Source of the DNA: Paramacrobiotus metropolitanus | Taxonomy: Eukaryota; Tardigrada; Eutardigrada; Parachela; Macrobiotidae | Direction: 5' to 3' | NCBI RefSeq assembly: GCF_019649055.1 | Contig: NW_026570229.1 | Coordinates: forward strand, 434,001-498,000 | DNA: 64,000 nucleotides | In this document: in pieces, positions 9,201 to 18,923 of the stretch | Numbering within the stretch: position 1 is the first letter of the stretch | Layout of the letters: each line of letters opens with the position of its first letter | Position numbers and translations under genes: made by a program | The notes under the pieces: generated by a model | Database searches by the model: none | What the model was told of the DNA's origin: nothing | Seen by the model: the letters and a program-made list of their open reading frames with translations, nothing else

Positions 9201-10286
9201 CTCTGCCGCATGGAGACTATCCGCAGGCATTTCTTGCAGACAAACACCATACTGCAGATGCTCTTGCGTGATGGTTGGGCTTTGGTACCAGCTTTTTTAT
9301 GCTGCGCGAAGCAATCTTGACCAAAAAAGTCCCGATTGCAATCGTCACAGTGAACCATAGAGGTCGCATCGGACGGACAGGAGGACCGGAGACAAGCTCG
9401 GCACGTTTGAGAGCAGCGATGATCCCCTCGGTTAGAGTATCCCTTATTGCAGGAATAACACCAATATCTTTTGCAAAAGAATGCCGGCAAGGAGTTGAGC
9501 AAATCGAAATGGCGGTCGTGATGCAGTAGGACGATTTTTTTATCTTGGACAGCACCGCTGAAGACAATGAGATTTGCATGATCGACACTGACCACAACGA
9601 TCTGGTACTGGGGCAGGATTTCTTGAAATTTGTGTAGGTGACGTAGATTAAATTCCTGCTCCTTAAATCCAGCTCGTTGGACGGCACTGAGCTTCTCTTG
9701 TTTGCAGTTTCTTTCCTCGCAGCAGCTTCCGGTAAAGGTTTTTGTTTCCGTCCGCGTGGGCTTTACCAATAACCAAAGCCCGGGCTAGGCAAATTTGGTC
9801 GGAATTTTTTATAACAACCACCGATTTCATCGTTTCTAATCTTCGTCGTAAGAGGGCAGGAACATCGCGGTTGCATGTTCCTTTCGGGATATCAGTATAC
9901 TGTACGGAAATCTCAAAGGAGTCATCGATGACGAATTCCTCATAAGAATTTAACACCCGAGCGACTTCTGCCATCCATCTGGTCACAGTTAACTGTGATC
10001 GTTTGATAGGTGGTGTCCATATCGGCCGGTTCAGTGAATTTGAGTCCAGGCGCATGCGAACCATTTCATCTGGTCCAACATTTTCTAAAAGTGTCTCCAG
10101 TATGTTCTCGATAATCTGGGTTATGACCACTGGAATATCGGAAAAGGGCACTTTTTCAAGCTCCGAAACTTTTACCGAAAAGCACTTAAAATGAAGCCGG
10201 TATTTATGGGAAAACTTCTCACCGGTACATTCAACGCTAATAAAATCTTCTACTGCATACGGTGCATCCATATTCAAGTTATCCAT
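6238..10286 (-). pseudogene. Polinton DNA polymerase B (protein-primed type), five introns and two breaks
   Basis: Encodes a family B polymerase with an N-terminal region unique to Polintons, a Cys/His-rich stretch (about 9090-9480), exonuclease motif I (YFDFETY), motif A (YFDVNSEYP) and motif C (YFDTDS). Five GT-AG introns restore frame and family sequence: 8998-8938, 8796-8706, 7110-7051, 6846-6786 and 6705-6642, of 61, 91, 60, 61 and 64 bp. The last cuts motif C between DTD codons and S. Two lesions remain: a one-base frameshift near 9690-9735 and an in-frame TAA at 7448-7446 between CRTCTE and the GTWCTPEI segment. It would replicate the element using a terminal protein. Its 3' end overlaps TBP by three or four bases. 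The palindrome-like promoter lies upstream of 10286. Confidence 0.9.
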
Positions 10287-10399
10287 CGTTTCGCAAATTT
10301 ATCCATTGAGAAAATAACTGTTGCGTTTTACGCGTTTTATACTACCGCAAATATTGTTCTAATTATCCCGTAATTTTCAAACAACGGTATCTTGTACGT

Positions 10400-10560
10400 A
10401 TGGATCACGGAACACAGTTACAATTCGTACTAGCGCAACTTAAATTGTATATATAGGGATCACTGAAAACGATTATAACTTGTACTTCGCTTGTACTGCA
10501 TTTAGTACTAATGATGACCAGAAACCATTACAACTTGTACTAGTAGTATCCAGTAATATT
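10400..10560. promoter_or_regulatory. Degenerate palindrome copies and TATA box upstream of the polymerase
   Basis: The linker-plus-site string CTTGTACGTATGGATCAC at about 10391-10408 and GGGATCACTGAAAACGATTA at about 10456 are decayed copies of the 34-bp unit; the linker fragment CTTGTACT recurs at about 10485-10545. A TATATATA at 10448-10455 is palindromic and could serve either strand. The polymerase starts about 160 bp away on the minus strand, and the other flanking gene ends (does not start) here. Confidence 0.6.
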
Positions 10561-10661
10561 TCTTATTTGTCCAACGCAAGATAAACGCAAATAAAAAATA
10601 TTTTTTTTCGCATTTCGCTTGTTTTTTTTAGCAGTCAGATTCAACAAGACAACCAACAGTT

Positions 10662-12217
10662 TTAGGTAACTAATTCGGGAAATTCCACATCATCTGGAAC
10701 CAGGTCAGCAAATCTATCTTTGTGAGACTGTAAATATTCAATCGCATGCAGATTAAGGTTCACACATCCCTCATATGTGTTAAAATGCGAGACGCGTGTT
10801 AACGTCAGATATGTAGTCGCTGCCTTATGGCGCGACTTGCTACCATTTACAAAATCCCGATGCCACCCCAGCAGTGTTGGACTGATCCGGCGATACGGTG
10901 GCACAGGAACTTGTCTCCCGTTAGTGCAGTCCACAACATACTTAACGTCTTTGTGCCAACCACCCGCAAAAAGGTTTTTCAAAAGCACCTGTAGTTCTTG
11001 TCGCGTAATTTCCAAAATACTTTCCTTAGTGAAAAACACAAGCATTGCATGGCTAAACCACCCGTCACTGTCGATGGAACCACCAAAATACATCAGCAAA
11101 TTCTTCGCTCTGACGTCCCACGGGACGTGGCGCAAAGGGGCTGGCACCAGTTTATTGGTGCTCGTTTCACGGTTCGTACGTATCCACTTAGGTGCAACCG
11201 GTGGCAGCAGCGTCATCGCAATGGCCTCAAAAACCCATCCTCCTGGTACTACTCCTTCATCCAAAATGGTTACAGTCGCCGGCGCACTGTAATCGTAGCA
11301 TACTGCTTCGTGACCTACAAGCAAACATTAAACGCGCGATTTTTAGTGCATCAGGTAACTAACAAAGCAGGCAAACAACATGGGGTAGGCCTTCAAATGA
11401 GTTTAAATAAAACAAAATAATAATTTATTCAAAAAATATCAGATTGTTGTACGATTACCGTGGTTGTCCGCCCAATAATTCTGTACTGGAAGTGGTGCAA
11501 TCTCATTTTGTGCTTCACTGGGACCTTCCGTCATACAGATGTCCTCCGCAGCGATACTCGAATCAACCGGAAATTGATATATAATTGAGTCAACGTAGTC
11601 CGCTACAACAGATTAGATATCGTTCAGCTAACAGGAAAATATTAATTGAATGACCTTAAACAAACTGAATAAAAAATAAATGTTGAAAACTTAAAATAAA
11701 AATAATATACTTTTGTATTGCGTATACGAATATCGCAGGCCAAATCCGTGAAATATTGTCGGTCACATACCTGGAAAGAATTCCTGATTTTGCTCAGCAC
11801 TGAACACCAAACCGTTTCCTACTAATAAAAAAAAATTTTAATGAAAATCAAAATCAAAATTAATTTAGATTACAATAAAATGTAAGTACAAACGTATTAT
11901 TTACGCTGTGCAGATGTCTGGTCTTCCTCCATTCTATCAAGGACCTGACTGGTTTCCGATCCATTTATTTCTTTGAGCCAATCGTCTAACCATGCGTATT
12001 CATCCTCCAACCCATCACGAACGGTGCCCGTCTAGACGATCGACATGGGTGTGGTGCCATTGGGTTCCTGTGCCTGTGCAGGTCCGTTCAGTCCTCCCAA
12101 TACTTCATCGAGCCACCCGAAGTCGAACGAGACAGCAGTGTTGGAGGCGCTAGCGCCCTGCGTATAGCGTGGTGCATTTGCATCTGGTACAAATAATTCT
12201 TCTAAGAAATTATCCAT
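10662..12217 (-). CDS. Four-exon element gene: acidic N-terminus plus unknown C-terminal domain
   Basis: Exons at 12217-11905, 11821-11771, 11602-11459 and 11314-10662 join in frame through GT-AG introns. The N-terminal exon holds two similar acidic-hydrophobic motifs (FDFGWLDEVLGGLNG and, after a stop, YAWLDDWLKEINGSE) of the kind seen in transcription activation domains. Exons 2-3 are acidic and disordered. Exon 4 is a folded domain of about 217 residues that I do not recognise; it includes KNLLMYFGGSIDSDGWF and PYRRISPTLLGWHRDF. An in-frame TAG at 12034-12032 interrupts exon 1 between the two motifs, so the gene is broken unless that stop is bypassed. It shares a palindrome-bearing promoter with the divergent proline-rich gene. 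A regulator role is inference. Confidence 0.6.
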
Positions 12218-12350
12218 GTTTTAATGATAAATACCAAAATAAAGGTCACAAAATAAATTTGCTGGTTGACCTTATATAGTATTCCGGAATCTTAGTCTTC
12301 TGCTTGAGGTAATCATCTTCGGTTATCCCGTGCCTAGCAACATTTTTTAT

Positions 12351-12422
12351 GGATCACTGAAGTCAGTGATCCCTACGCAGGGATCACTGAAATCAGTGAT
12401 CCCTGTGGGCCTATATAAAAGA
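12351..12422. promoter_or_regulatory. Divergent promoter with two perfect palindromes and a TATA box
   Basis: Two sites with perfect 10-bp arms (GGATCACTGA and TCAGTGATCC) lie at 12351-12372 and 12381-12402, 30 bp apart. TATATAAAAG follows at 12413-12422 for the + strand gene starting at 12565. The arms are identical to those of the 4.8-5.2 kb array, which ties these genes to the same element. Confidence 0.85.
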
Positions 12423-12564
12423 CGGCAAACTGTGTTAGAATTTATTCAGCTTTTTGACATTTTTGTTCTTTAAAATATAACTTTATAACGTATACTGTTG
12501 TCTTTCTTACACTCTGTTGTGACGCTGCCATCCTTGCCATGGATCCTTCTGGCAGGCCGCTTAC

Positions 12565-13490
12565 ATGAGTCGTAGCTTTCATAACCGTCGGGGACCCAAC
12601 CGCCGCGCTCCTACACCATACTGTGCGCAGCCGCGTCGATCACTTACGCCATCACCCACTGCCACACTGGTTTTTTATTCTCCAATGTTTCCCGTTCGCG
12701 AGAACTATTCACCTGTTCACTCTCCACCGCCACGCTTCCAGTTTGGTCCGCTGGCATTCAACCCCACCATCCTTTCCCACGCGCTGGGATCAGCTGGAGT
12801 TCAAGCAGCGATCGCGGCAGCTCCTGAGGTCTCTCCGCCATCCGCTCTACATTTATCCCCAGTTGTCCGCCACAGTCCTCCGCTCTTGCCGCCTTTAACA
12901 CCACCAGTATCGTGGCCAGTTCCGCATTGGGCCCGCGCTATGCCTTCTGCACTGCCCCCGATACGAGTATTAGCTGAACAGCCCCAAACCACGCCTGCAA
13001 TTGCAGAGATTTTAGAGTCGTATTCTCCTATCTCGTCACCGTCACCACCCAGTTCACCTGTTTTATCGCCGAACGTCTCCCCCGTGGTACCTGATTCCCC
13101 GGAATCGCCCCCTCCGGAAAACGCCCCGACGATGCTGTTTCATAACCAACAACCAATGCAGCAATATTCGTCGGGGTTTTTGGGAACTCGCCACCACGCG
13201 ATTGAATCGCAGTTGCTGGACCTTCTGCGACTCAGCACCAGGATCCTCAACGGACCACCTGAACATCGGCTGACTGGTGTCCTCAACCTCCGCGGTAAGT
13301 CTCACCTGCAATTTCTTGGACAAAACAAAACTGGACCGTTTGGTAATTTTATAAAGCTGCTCTTTTTACAGACTTAATTACGGATTACGCATACATTCAC
13401 CATCGGACCGCAGCATTTTACCACACGATGCCCTACACTACCAGAGAGCATTACACGGAGAACGCATCCGCCTCTTTACACAACTGCTAA
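12565..13490 (+). CDS. Proline/serine-rich two-exon element gene, unknown function
   Basis: Exon 1 (12565-13294) has an arginine-rich start (RNRRGPNRRAP type, residues about 5-16) and about 160 residues of PPS/SPP-rich disorder, then a helical stretch (HAIESQLLDLLRLSTRIL). A donor CGCG/GTAAGT at 13295 joins an acceptor TTTTTACAG before 13372; the second exon adds about 40 residues and ends with TAA at 13488-13490. Without splicing the frame stops at 13377. The 5' leader follows a strong TATA box at 12413. The composition suggests a nuclear, possibly regulatory, protein. No domain is recognised. It belongs to the Polinton by virtue of its promoter. Confidence 0.6.
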
Positions 13491-15089
13491 GTTATTTATT
13501 TTTTTTTAGTTTCCTTTCGTGTTCTGTCGCCATGTTTATAAGTTATTTTATTTTTTCCCTGGTTTTACGTTTATGATAACAAGAACTGGACGTTAAGTAC
13601 TAATTTTTGTGCTTTCACTCAGGGTAAAAACATGTACTGACGTAGGTTGGCAGGATAATAATCTTCCACTACATAATGCAACATATATACATAGTACTTA
13701 CAACCAGCCGTACGATAATTCTTTCTCAAGTACCTACAGTATACCACACAACTCAATAGAAAGGCAATGTAAGCTGATCGCAGCGCACACAAGCATTACT
13801 AGTAGTACAATTACAAGTCACTCAAACATTCTTAGTACGTACGTACGGTACACAGTACTACCGATTTGGCTCAAAAGATCAGATGTCCATTCGGGCGTTC
13901 TTTCTGCAACAATTCGGAATCTGTCCATTCGTTATATAGTTTCTGGTACGATAATGAATCCATACTACTAAGGAAGCTACGGGTTTAGGGTAATGCGTTT
14001 GGCGAAGACAGCGAAAACCGGTTTGTACAGCTAGTACGCGCACAGACAGCCACACTCATACGCGTGTAAGTGAATGCGAGCGGATTAACCCACTCGCACA
14101 CACATGTGCCGATCGATCGATACAGCAAGGCACCATTCAGCTTGCGCTTTTTGGCAGCACTGGAATCCGATGTCTTCGGTCTATTTATAGTCACAGCAGA
14201 GAAGCTGCATTGATCAACCAGCCTCAGCGGGCAAAAAAGGCTGTTCGCTGGCTTTTTAACATAGACCGTAGCCTCCTCATTTAGTCAGATTGTATGTTAC
14301 GTATTTAAGCAGTGTGGCGCGCCGTAAGCGTATAAAGTAGAAGCTCATGTTCTTATAACTTCCATTTAATGACCGGTGGTCAAAGGGAGCAGGGAGAAGT
14401 CAAAGTCGTAAAGTGTTCTTATGTAAATAAACATTTTAATAGGGATCAGGGAGAACCACAACACAGCTGAACAAACACACCTGTATCAGCGTTTTATTAC
14501 CGCATTCCTGATTTTATGACCGTAACGGTTAGTAATTAAATGCTCTCTGGTCAGAGAAAAGACACTGGACATGGAAGACATGCACAAATAAGTATGCCAG
14601 CGATTAATTAAACGGCGTAGTGCAATTAACGTACTTCGTAGAAAGGCCAGCGCTGTAACAGGATGCAGTTGCTACGGCAGTGTGCAGAAGCACGCATGCC
14701 CATCAAATTTCGCCTGCATTCAGTACAGTCCGCTGTAACTTGCAAAGAACCACAAATTTTGATAAAAATTCTTTCAATCATCTTCTGCCGATATCTTCCG
14801 AACCTTCCTCACCATCAAACACCTGACACTTCCACCCCGTTATTGTCTCTGCGACGCCCTTTACAACACGTAAGTACAGTACTCGTACATGTGCAGTTAT
14901 TTTTAACTATTAAATTTTAACTTACAGTAATCAAGTGTACAGTTGTACAGCGTGCTCGTAAACGTCATAACTAATGCTGTTTTTACGTTAAAATTAATCT
15001 TTAAAAATGGTATGACTCAAAACTCGGCTTACTTGCATGAATAGCACGATTAAGTGTAAGTAGTACACCTGTGTATTTGACAGGAAAAA
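13491..15089. other. No supported gene
   Basis: About 1.6 kb with only short chance frames. It contains runs of TACGTAC and AGTAC-type sequence near 13800-13860. I recognise neither the terminal inverted repeat that should end the Polinton nor any RNA gene. Confidence 0.5.
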
Positions 15090-16745
15090 ATGTCCAGCAG
15101 TCCCCGCGCCACACGTTCCCGCACTGCATCCACGATCACGCCAGCCGCTTCTGCGACCGCAACTCCACGGGCATCGCCGTCTACCTCCATCTGCGATAGC
15201 CCCGCACACGTTTCTCCGGCCAATGGTTCTCCGGCCAATGGTTCTCCTGCTCGCACGCCCGCGTCGTCTCCTCGTGCTCAACCACCGTCTGCACCTGCTC
15301 CTGCACTAGCGTCTTCGTCCCACAACAGCCCTACCAGCGTCTCTGTGGATCGTACGGGCGTGAATGTAGAGGTACGTGTATCTAAAACGGTACTCTTGTC
15401 CCCATACTGTACCATGCTTTTCTTTACGTATTCATTGAGATTACGGCATTGTTTAGGAGAGCAACAACACTGCTGGGAGATCTGCACCATACGTGCCATG
15501 GAGAGATCGCGGCAAAGCCGCGCTGGCACGTTTGTCGGACGAGGAGGCAAGCATACGGATGAACTTTTCCAATCGTTTTATTGTATAAAAACAATTAACT
15601 GTTTTCATTTGGTATTGTGTAGTTTGAGAAGACGATGGATCAGGATGCAGAATATGACAAGGAGCGGGCTCTGAAGGTAATAGCTGAACGGATGGCGACG
15701 CGAACCACCGGCAACATTGCCGGCATTGGGGTAACGTTGCCCAACCAGCCAGCAGCTTCGGGACAGAGCGCAAGCCGTGCCGGATCCCACGCGTCATCGA
15801 GCGCCCCGTCGGTCCACCGGGCGGCATCACCGGCTGCCGGTTCTCGCGCTGGGTCACAGTCTGGGTCAGGACAACGTGCTGACAGTCCGGAGTTTCCGGA
15901 TCCATCGGATCCTGGGAACTTTGACTACCACATCAAAGAAGTAAGTCGAATGTAAAGCAATTCTTTTTATGTTTACTAACAACGTTAAGTACTTTTTAAC
16001 GCAGCAAATACACGTCATGACGCCTGATATAAAAGTTCTGACGCCACATATAATTTCAACTTATTATAAGCATTCAATGTACAATGCTGTATAATGCTAA
16101 TGCGTGTGCGTGCCCTTTTAGGCCTTGAAAGCGCAGAAGAGTGTGAAGAAAGCTCGGACATCTGGTCCTGGAGCTGTTCCGGAGCCGGAGAAAGCCCGAG
16201 GGAAGAAGCGAACAACAGTGATTTACGATGATACTATCGCGTACTTTAATATCGACGAATCGACGCGTCACGTACGCAACGGGCGGCTGCTAATTTCAGG
16301 CTATTGGGACGGCTGGTTTCTGATGGATGCGGCTGAGTTAGGAGACGTTGATTGGCAGAGCATTCCGGAAGCGCCGGAAGGCCACGAGGATCGACTGCTG
16401 CCCATGTGGCGCGATCACAACAACGTGATGTCAGCGGCTCTCAAGAAGGGAATGGAGCAGGTCGAGAAATACGGTGGATACGCGTGCGGTTATTGTTGGG
16501 AAGTGGCTAAAGATAAGACAGCCGTCAACATCTTCTCGCACAACGCAGTTTCCAAGGCCCGCCAGATGTGCACGCGTAATGTCACCGGCGATATGAATCG
16601 CAGTCCGTGCTTTTACTTTTTCATTGACGAAGCGCAAGCTGCTCAGGAAGGGACGGAACCGCAGCGGAAGTACATCAAGTTTGCCCGCGGAGGAAAAATC
16701 GTGGAGCATGACGGTACTCATTACGGGCCAATTACTGATGAATGA
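15090..16745 (+). CDS. Three-exon gene, disordered N-terminus and unknown C-terminal domain
   Basis: Exons 15090-15371, 15623-15940 and 16122-16745 join in phase 0 through introns with GTACGT/TAG and GTAAGT/TTTTAG ends. Exon 1 is Ser/Ala/Pro-rich with a 15-bp duplication (PANGSPANGSPA). Exon 2 begins with an acidic helix (FEKTMDQDAEYDKERALKVI) then more disorder. Exon 3 starts with a basic segment, KAQKSVKKARTSG, and ends in a compact region of about 170 residues with conserved-looking aromatics (YFNIDESTRHVRNGRLLISG, GYWDGWFLMDAAELGDVDW, YGGYACGYCWEV). I do not recognise the domain; it is reminiscent in composition of DNA-binding modules of element genes. Whether it belongs to the Polinton or the host is open. 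Confidence 0.6.
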
Positions 16746-17490
16746 ATTCTGCTAGCAATGAAACTGTTGCATTTTGGATTTCTAATAATGTGAGCATTAT
16801 CTGTACTGCGTGTTATGAATAATTTAAGCTGTAATAAATACGAATGTGCTACATGTAGTAATGTTGTGGAATAATAATGCATGTTTTAGTGTCGCTTCGA
16901 TGTTTCGGTAGTATTTCATGCAGTTTGATAGGATACCAATGGCGATATGAACTTATTTTTGGTTGCAACGGAAATAATAATATGCTTAAGCCAACGTGAT
17001 GCTTTGACGCCAATGTTATATCATGACGCCACGTAGAAAGCTCGGACAACAATGTAATATTCCCACGTCTGTACAAGCGAACCGCATAACTGTACACCAT
17101 GTATATCAGTAACAATACTACCGTGTGTTATAAACACAATAACCAAATCTGAATATTTACGGTCCACCTGAGTACATTACATGTTGATTAACGATCGTGT
17201 GCACACATTAGCGATCATAAATAAAGGCAAAAGTGTGCAATGCACGATTTTCACAATGTGCATAGCAGTTTAAGTCGTATATGAACCGAATACAAGACAG
17301 TCGCACGTGTGGCCAATAATGGAGCATGAAATGCCATAAAATTTAAAAAAAAACACAGATCTTAAGCTGGATGGACGGTGGTCAGTGCGCCGCCGCAGGT
17401 ACACGATCAGTTATAGGTCTATCAGTGCACGATCACTTGAACTTCTCAAATTTCGAACCGTTGTAATTCTAAACATTTGATTCCTTGAAA
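16746..17490. other. No supported gene
   Basis: About 750 bp of AT-rich spacer between two + strand multi-exon genes. An AATAAA-like run (GTAATAAATACG, about 16831) could end the upstream transcript. I see no repeats. Confidence 0.4.
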
Positions 17491-18768
17491 ATGGATTCTC
17501 GTGCAACTTCTACGCCGAATACCAGCTGTACCAACGACATCGACGTGGACGATTTAAATCTAAGCGCTATTTTTGACCGAAGTTTTTTGTCAGCTATGGC
17601 AAAAAAAGCTTGGCCGGAAGTTACCAACGCTGAAGTTGAAGCAGGTACGTACATGATACATTTAAATTAAATAAAACAAGAAATTTATTTCGCTTATCTG
17701 GTAGCCATGGCCAACATTAACGAAGCAAGTGCTCATGCTCTTGGAAGCCGTGATTCTACGCCTTCGACAAGCAATTCTGCAGGTATTAATTTTTTTTTCA
17801 GATTTATTTATACAATTATTATGTTAAGAAATATTTCTAGTGAGTGAAAACACCCAACCTGGAGGGAAAAGCGGATGACAGTGATGTCGTCGTCGTAACT
17901 GACCAACCAGTCCAACAGGAAACCAACGGTCGGCTTCCGGCCCAAAGTCGTAAGTACACTGACATACAACTGATTTTAGCTTAAATGAGTATAACATCAA
18001 TTTTAGTGCCACATCTAGATTTTTTCATACCATAATTTTATGTATACAGCGGCTTGGGAAAATCTTGATCAAGCAGACGACTACGATGATGATATTGTCA
18101 TCGTTTCATCATCTCAGACTAAAAAACGGAAGCCTCTTGTGCAAACGTATCTCGCCCCACCTGGGAACCGGAAGCAAGCGCCACCGGCACCGTACAAGAA
18201 ACGAAAGGCGATCCATGAGCGCTTCGCAAACATGCTTGCCTCGCCGGTACAGTACGGAGCTGGACTTCCTAGAGGTGTGCTTAGCGCTCCCCCAGCTCCA
18301 CGACCGTGGCCACCTGTGGCTATACCCGGATTGCGGCGTCCGCCAGAGGCCGTACCCGGAGTTCAGCGTCCACCGTTTGTCTCGGGACCGCACTCCAACA
18401 CCTCGCATATGGTCCTAGCAGTTCCACGTGCCGAAATGACGATTAGGCCGAACGTTCCTCTCCAGCTGGTGCGTCCATGGGGGATCCCGGGATACATCCC
18501 CGTTATGCCAGGCTACAACGCTGGTATGCCAGGATTTGGGCAGCCGTTTCCGCATTGGTATGAACCGAATGCATTTCAACGGGAGTACGACATGATGATG
18601 AACATCATGCACGGTTCTGGTATTAATGGGAATAACAACAATGGGCACGGAATGAACGGAAACGACAATAACGAGCACGGTATGAACGGAAACGACAATA
18701 ATGGGCACGGTATGAACGGAAACGATAACAATGGCCAAGGATTTGGTCCTAATAACGGATTTCAGTAA
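17491..18768 (+). CDS. Four-exon gene for a disordered protein with two SUMO-interaction-like patches
   Basis: Exons 17491-17644, 17705-17782, 17845-17949 and 18050-18768 join in frame. Exon 1 encodes MDSRATSTPNTSC and a short helix. Exon 3 has DDSDVVVVTD and exon 4 has DDYDDDIVIVSSS; both are four hydrophobic residues flanked by acids and serine, the layout of SUMO-interacting motifs. Next come a basic KKRKP signal, proline-rich repeats (VPGVQRPP type), and a C-terminal tail of NGNDNNGHGM repeats. The acceptor of exon 3 is inferred as the second of two close AGs because it alone keeps the frame. The function is unknown; a nuclear location is likely. Ownership by host or element is unresolved. 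Confidence 0.55.
18641..18735 (+). repeat. 30-bp coding tandem repeat (about three copies)
   Basis: Near-identical 30-bp units encode NGNDNN(G/E)HGM in the tail of the preceding gene. Only silent or single changes separate them, which indicates recent slippage or unequal exchange. Confidence 0.8.
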
Positions 18769-18923
18769 GTTTGACGAGGCACTGCATCCAAAAAGAAGAA
18801 GCGGAGTTATGCTGTTTTTGTTACTGCATGAATGCACAATTAATCGCATGTTTTGAGTGCAAACTGTAATTATGCTCCCATGCCCGTAATTGTTTATATC
18901 ATATTACCTCAGCGATTGCGCTT

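Noticed and set aside
13491-15089. Right terminal inverted repeat of the Polinton
   Set aside because: The left end is outside the window, so no partner can be compared. Nothing here stands out as a terminus.
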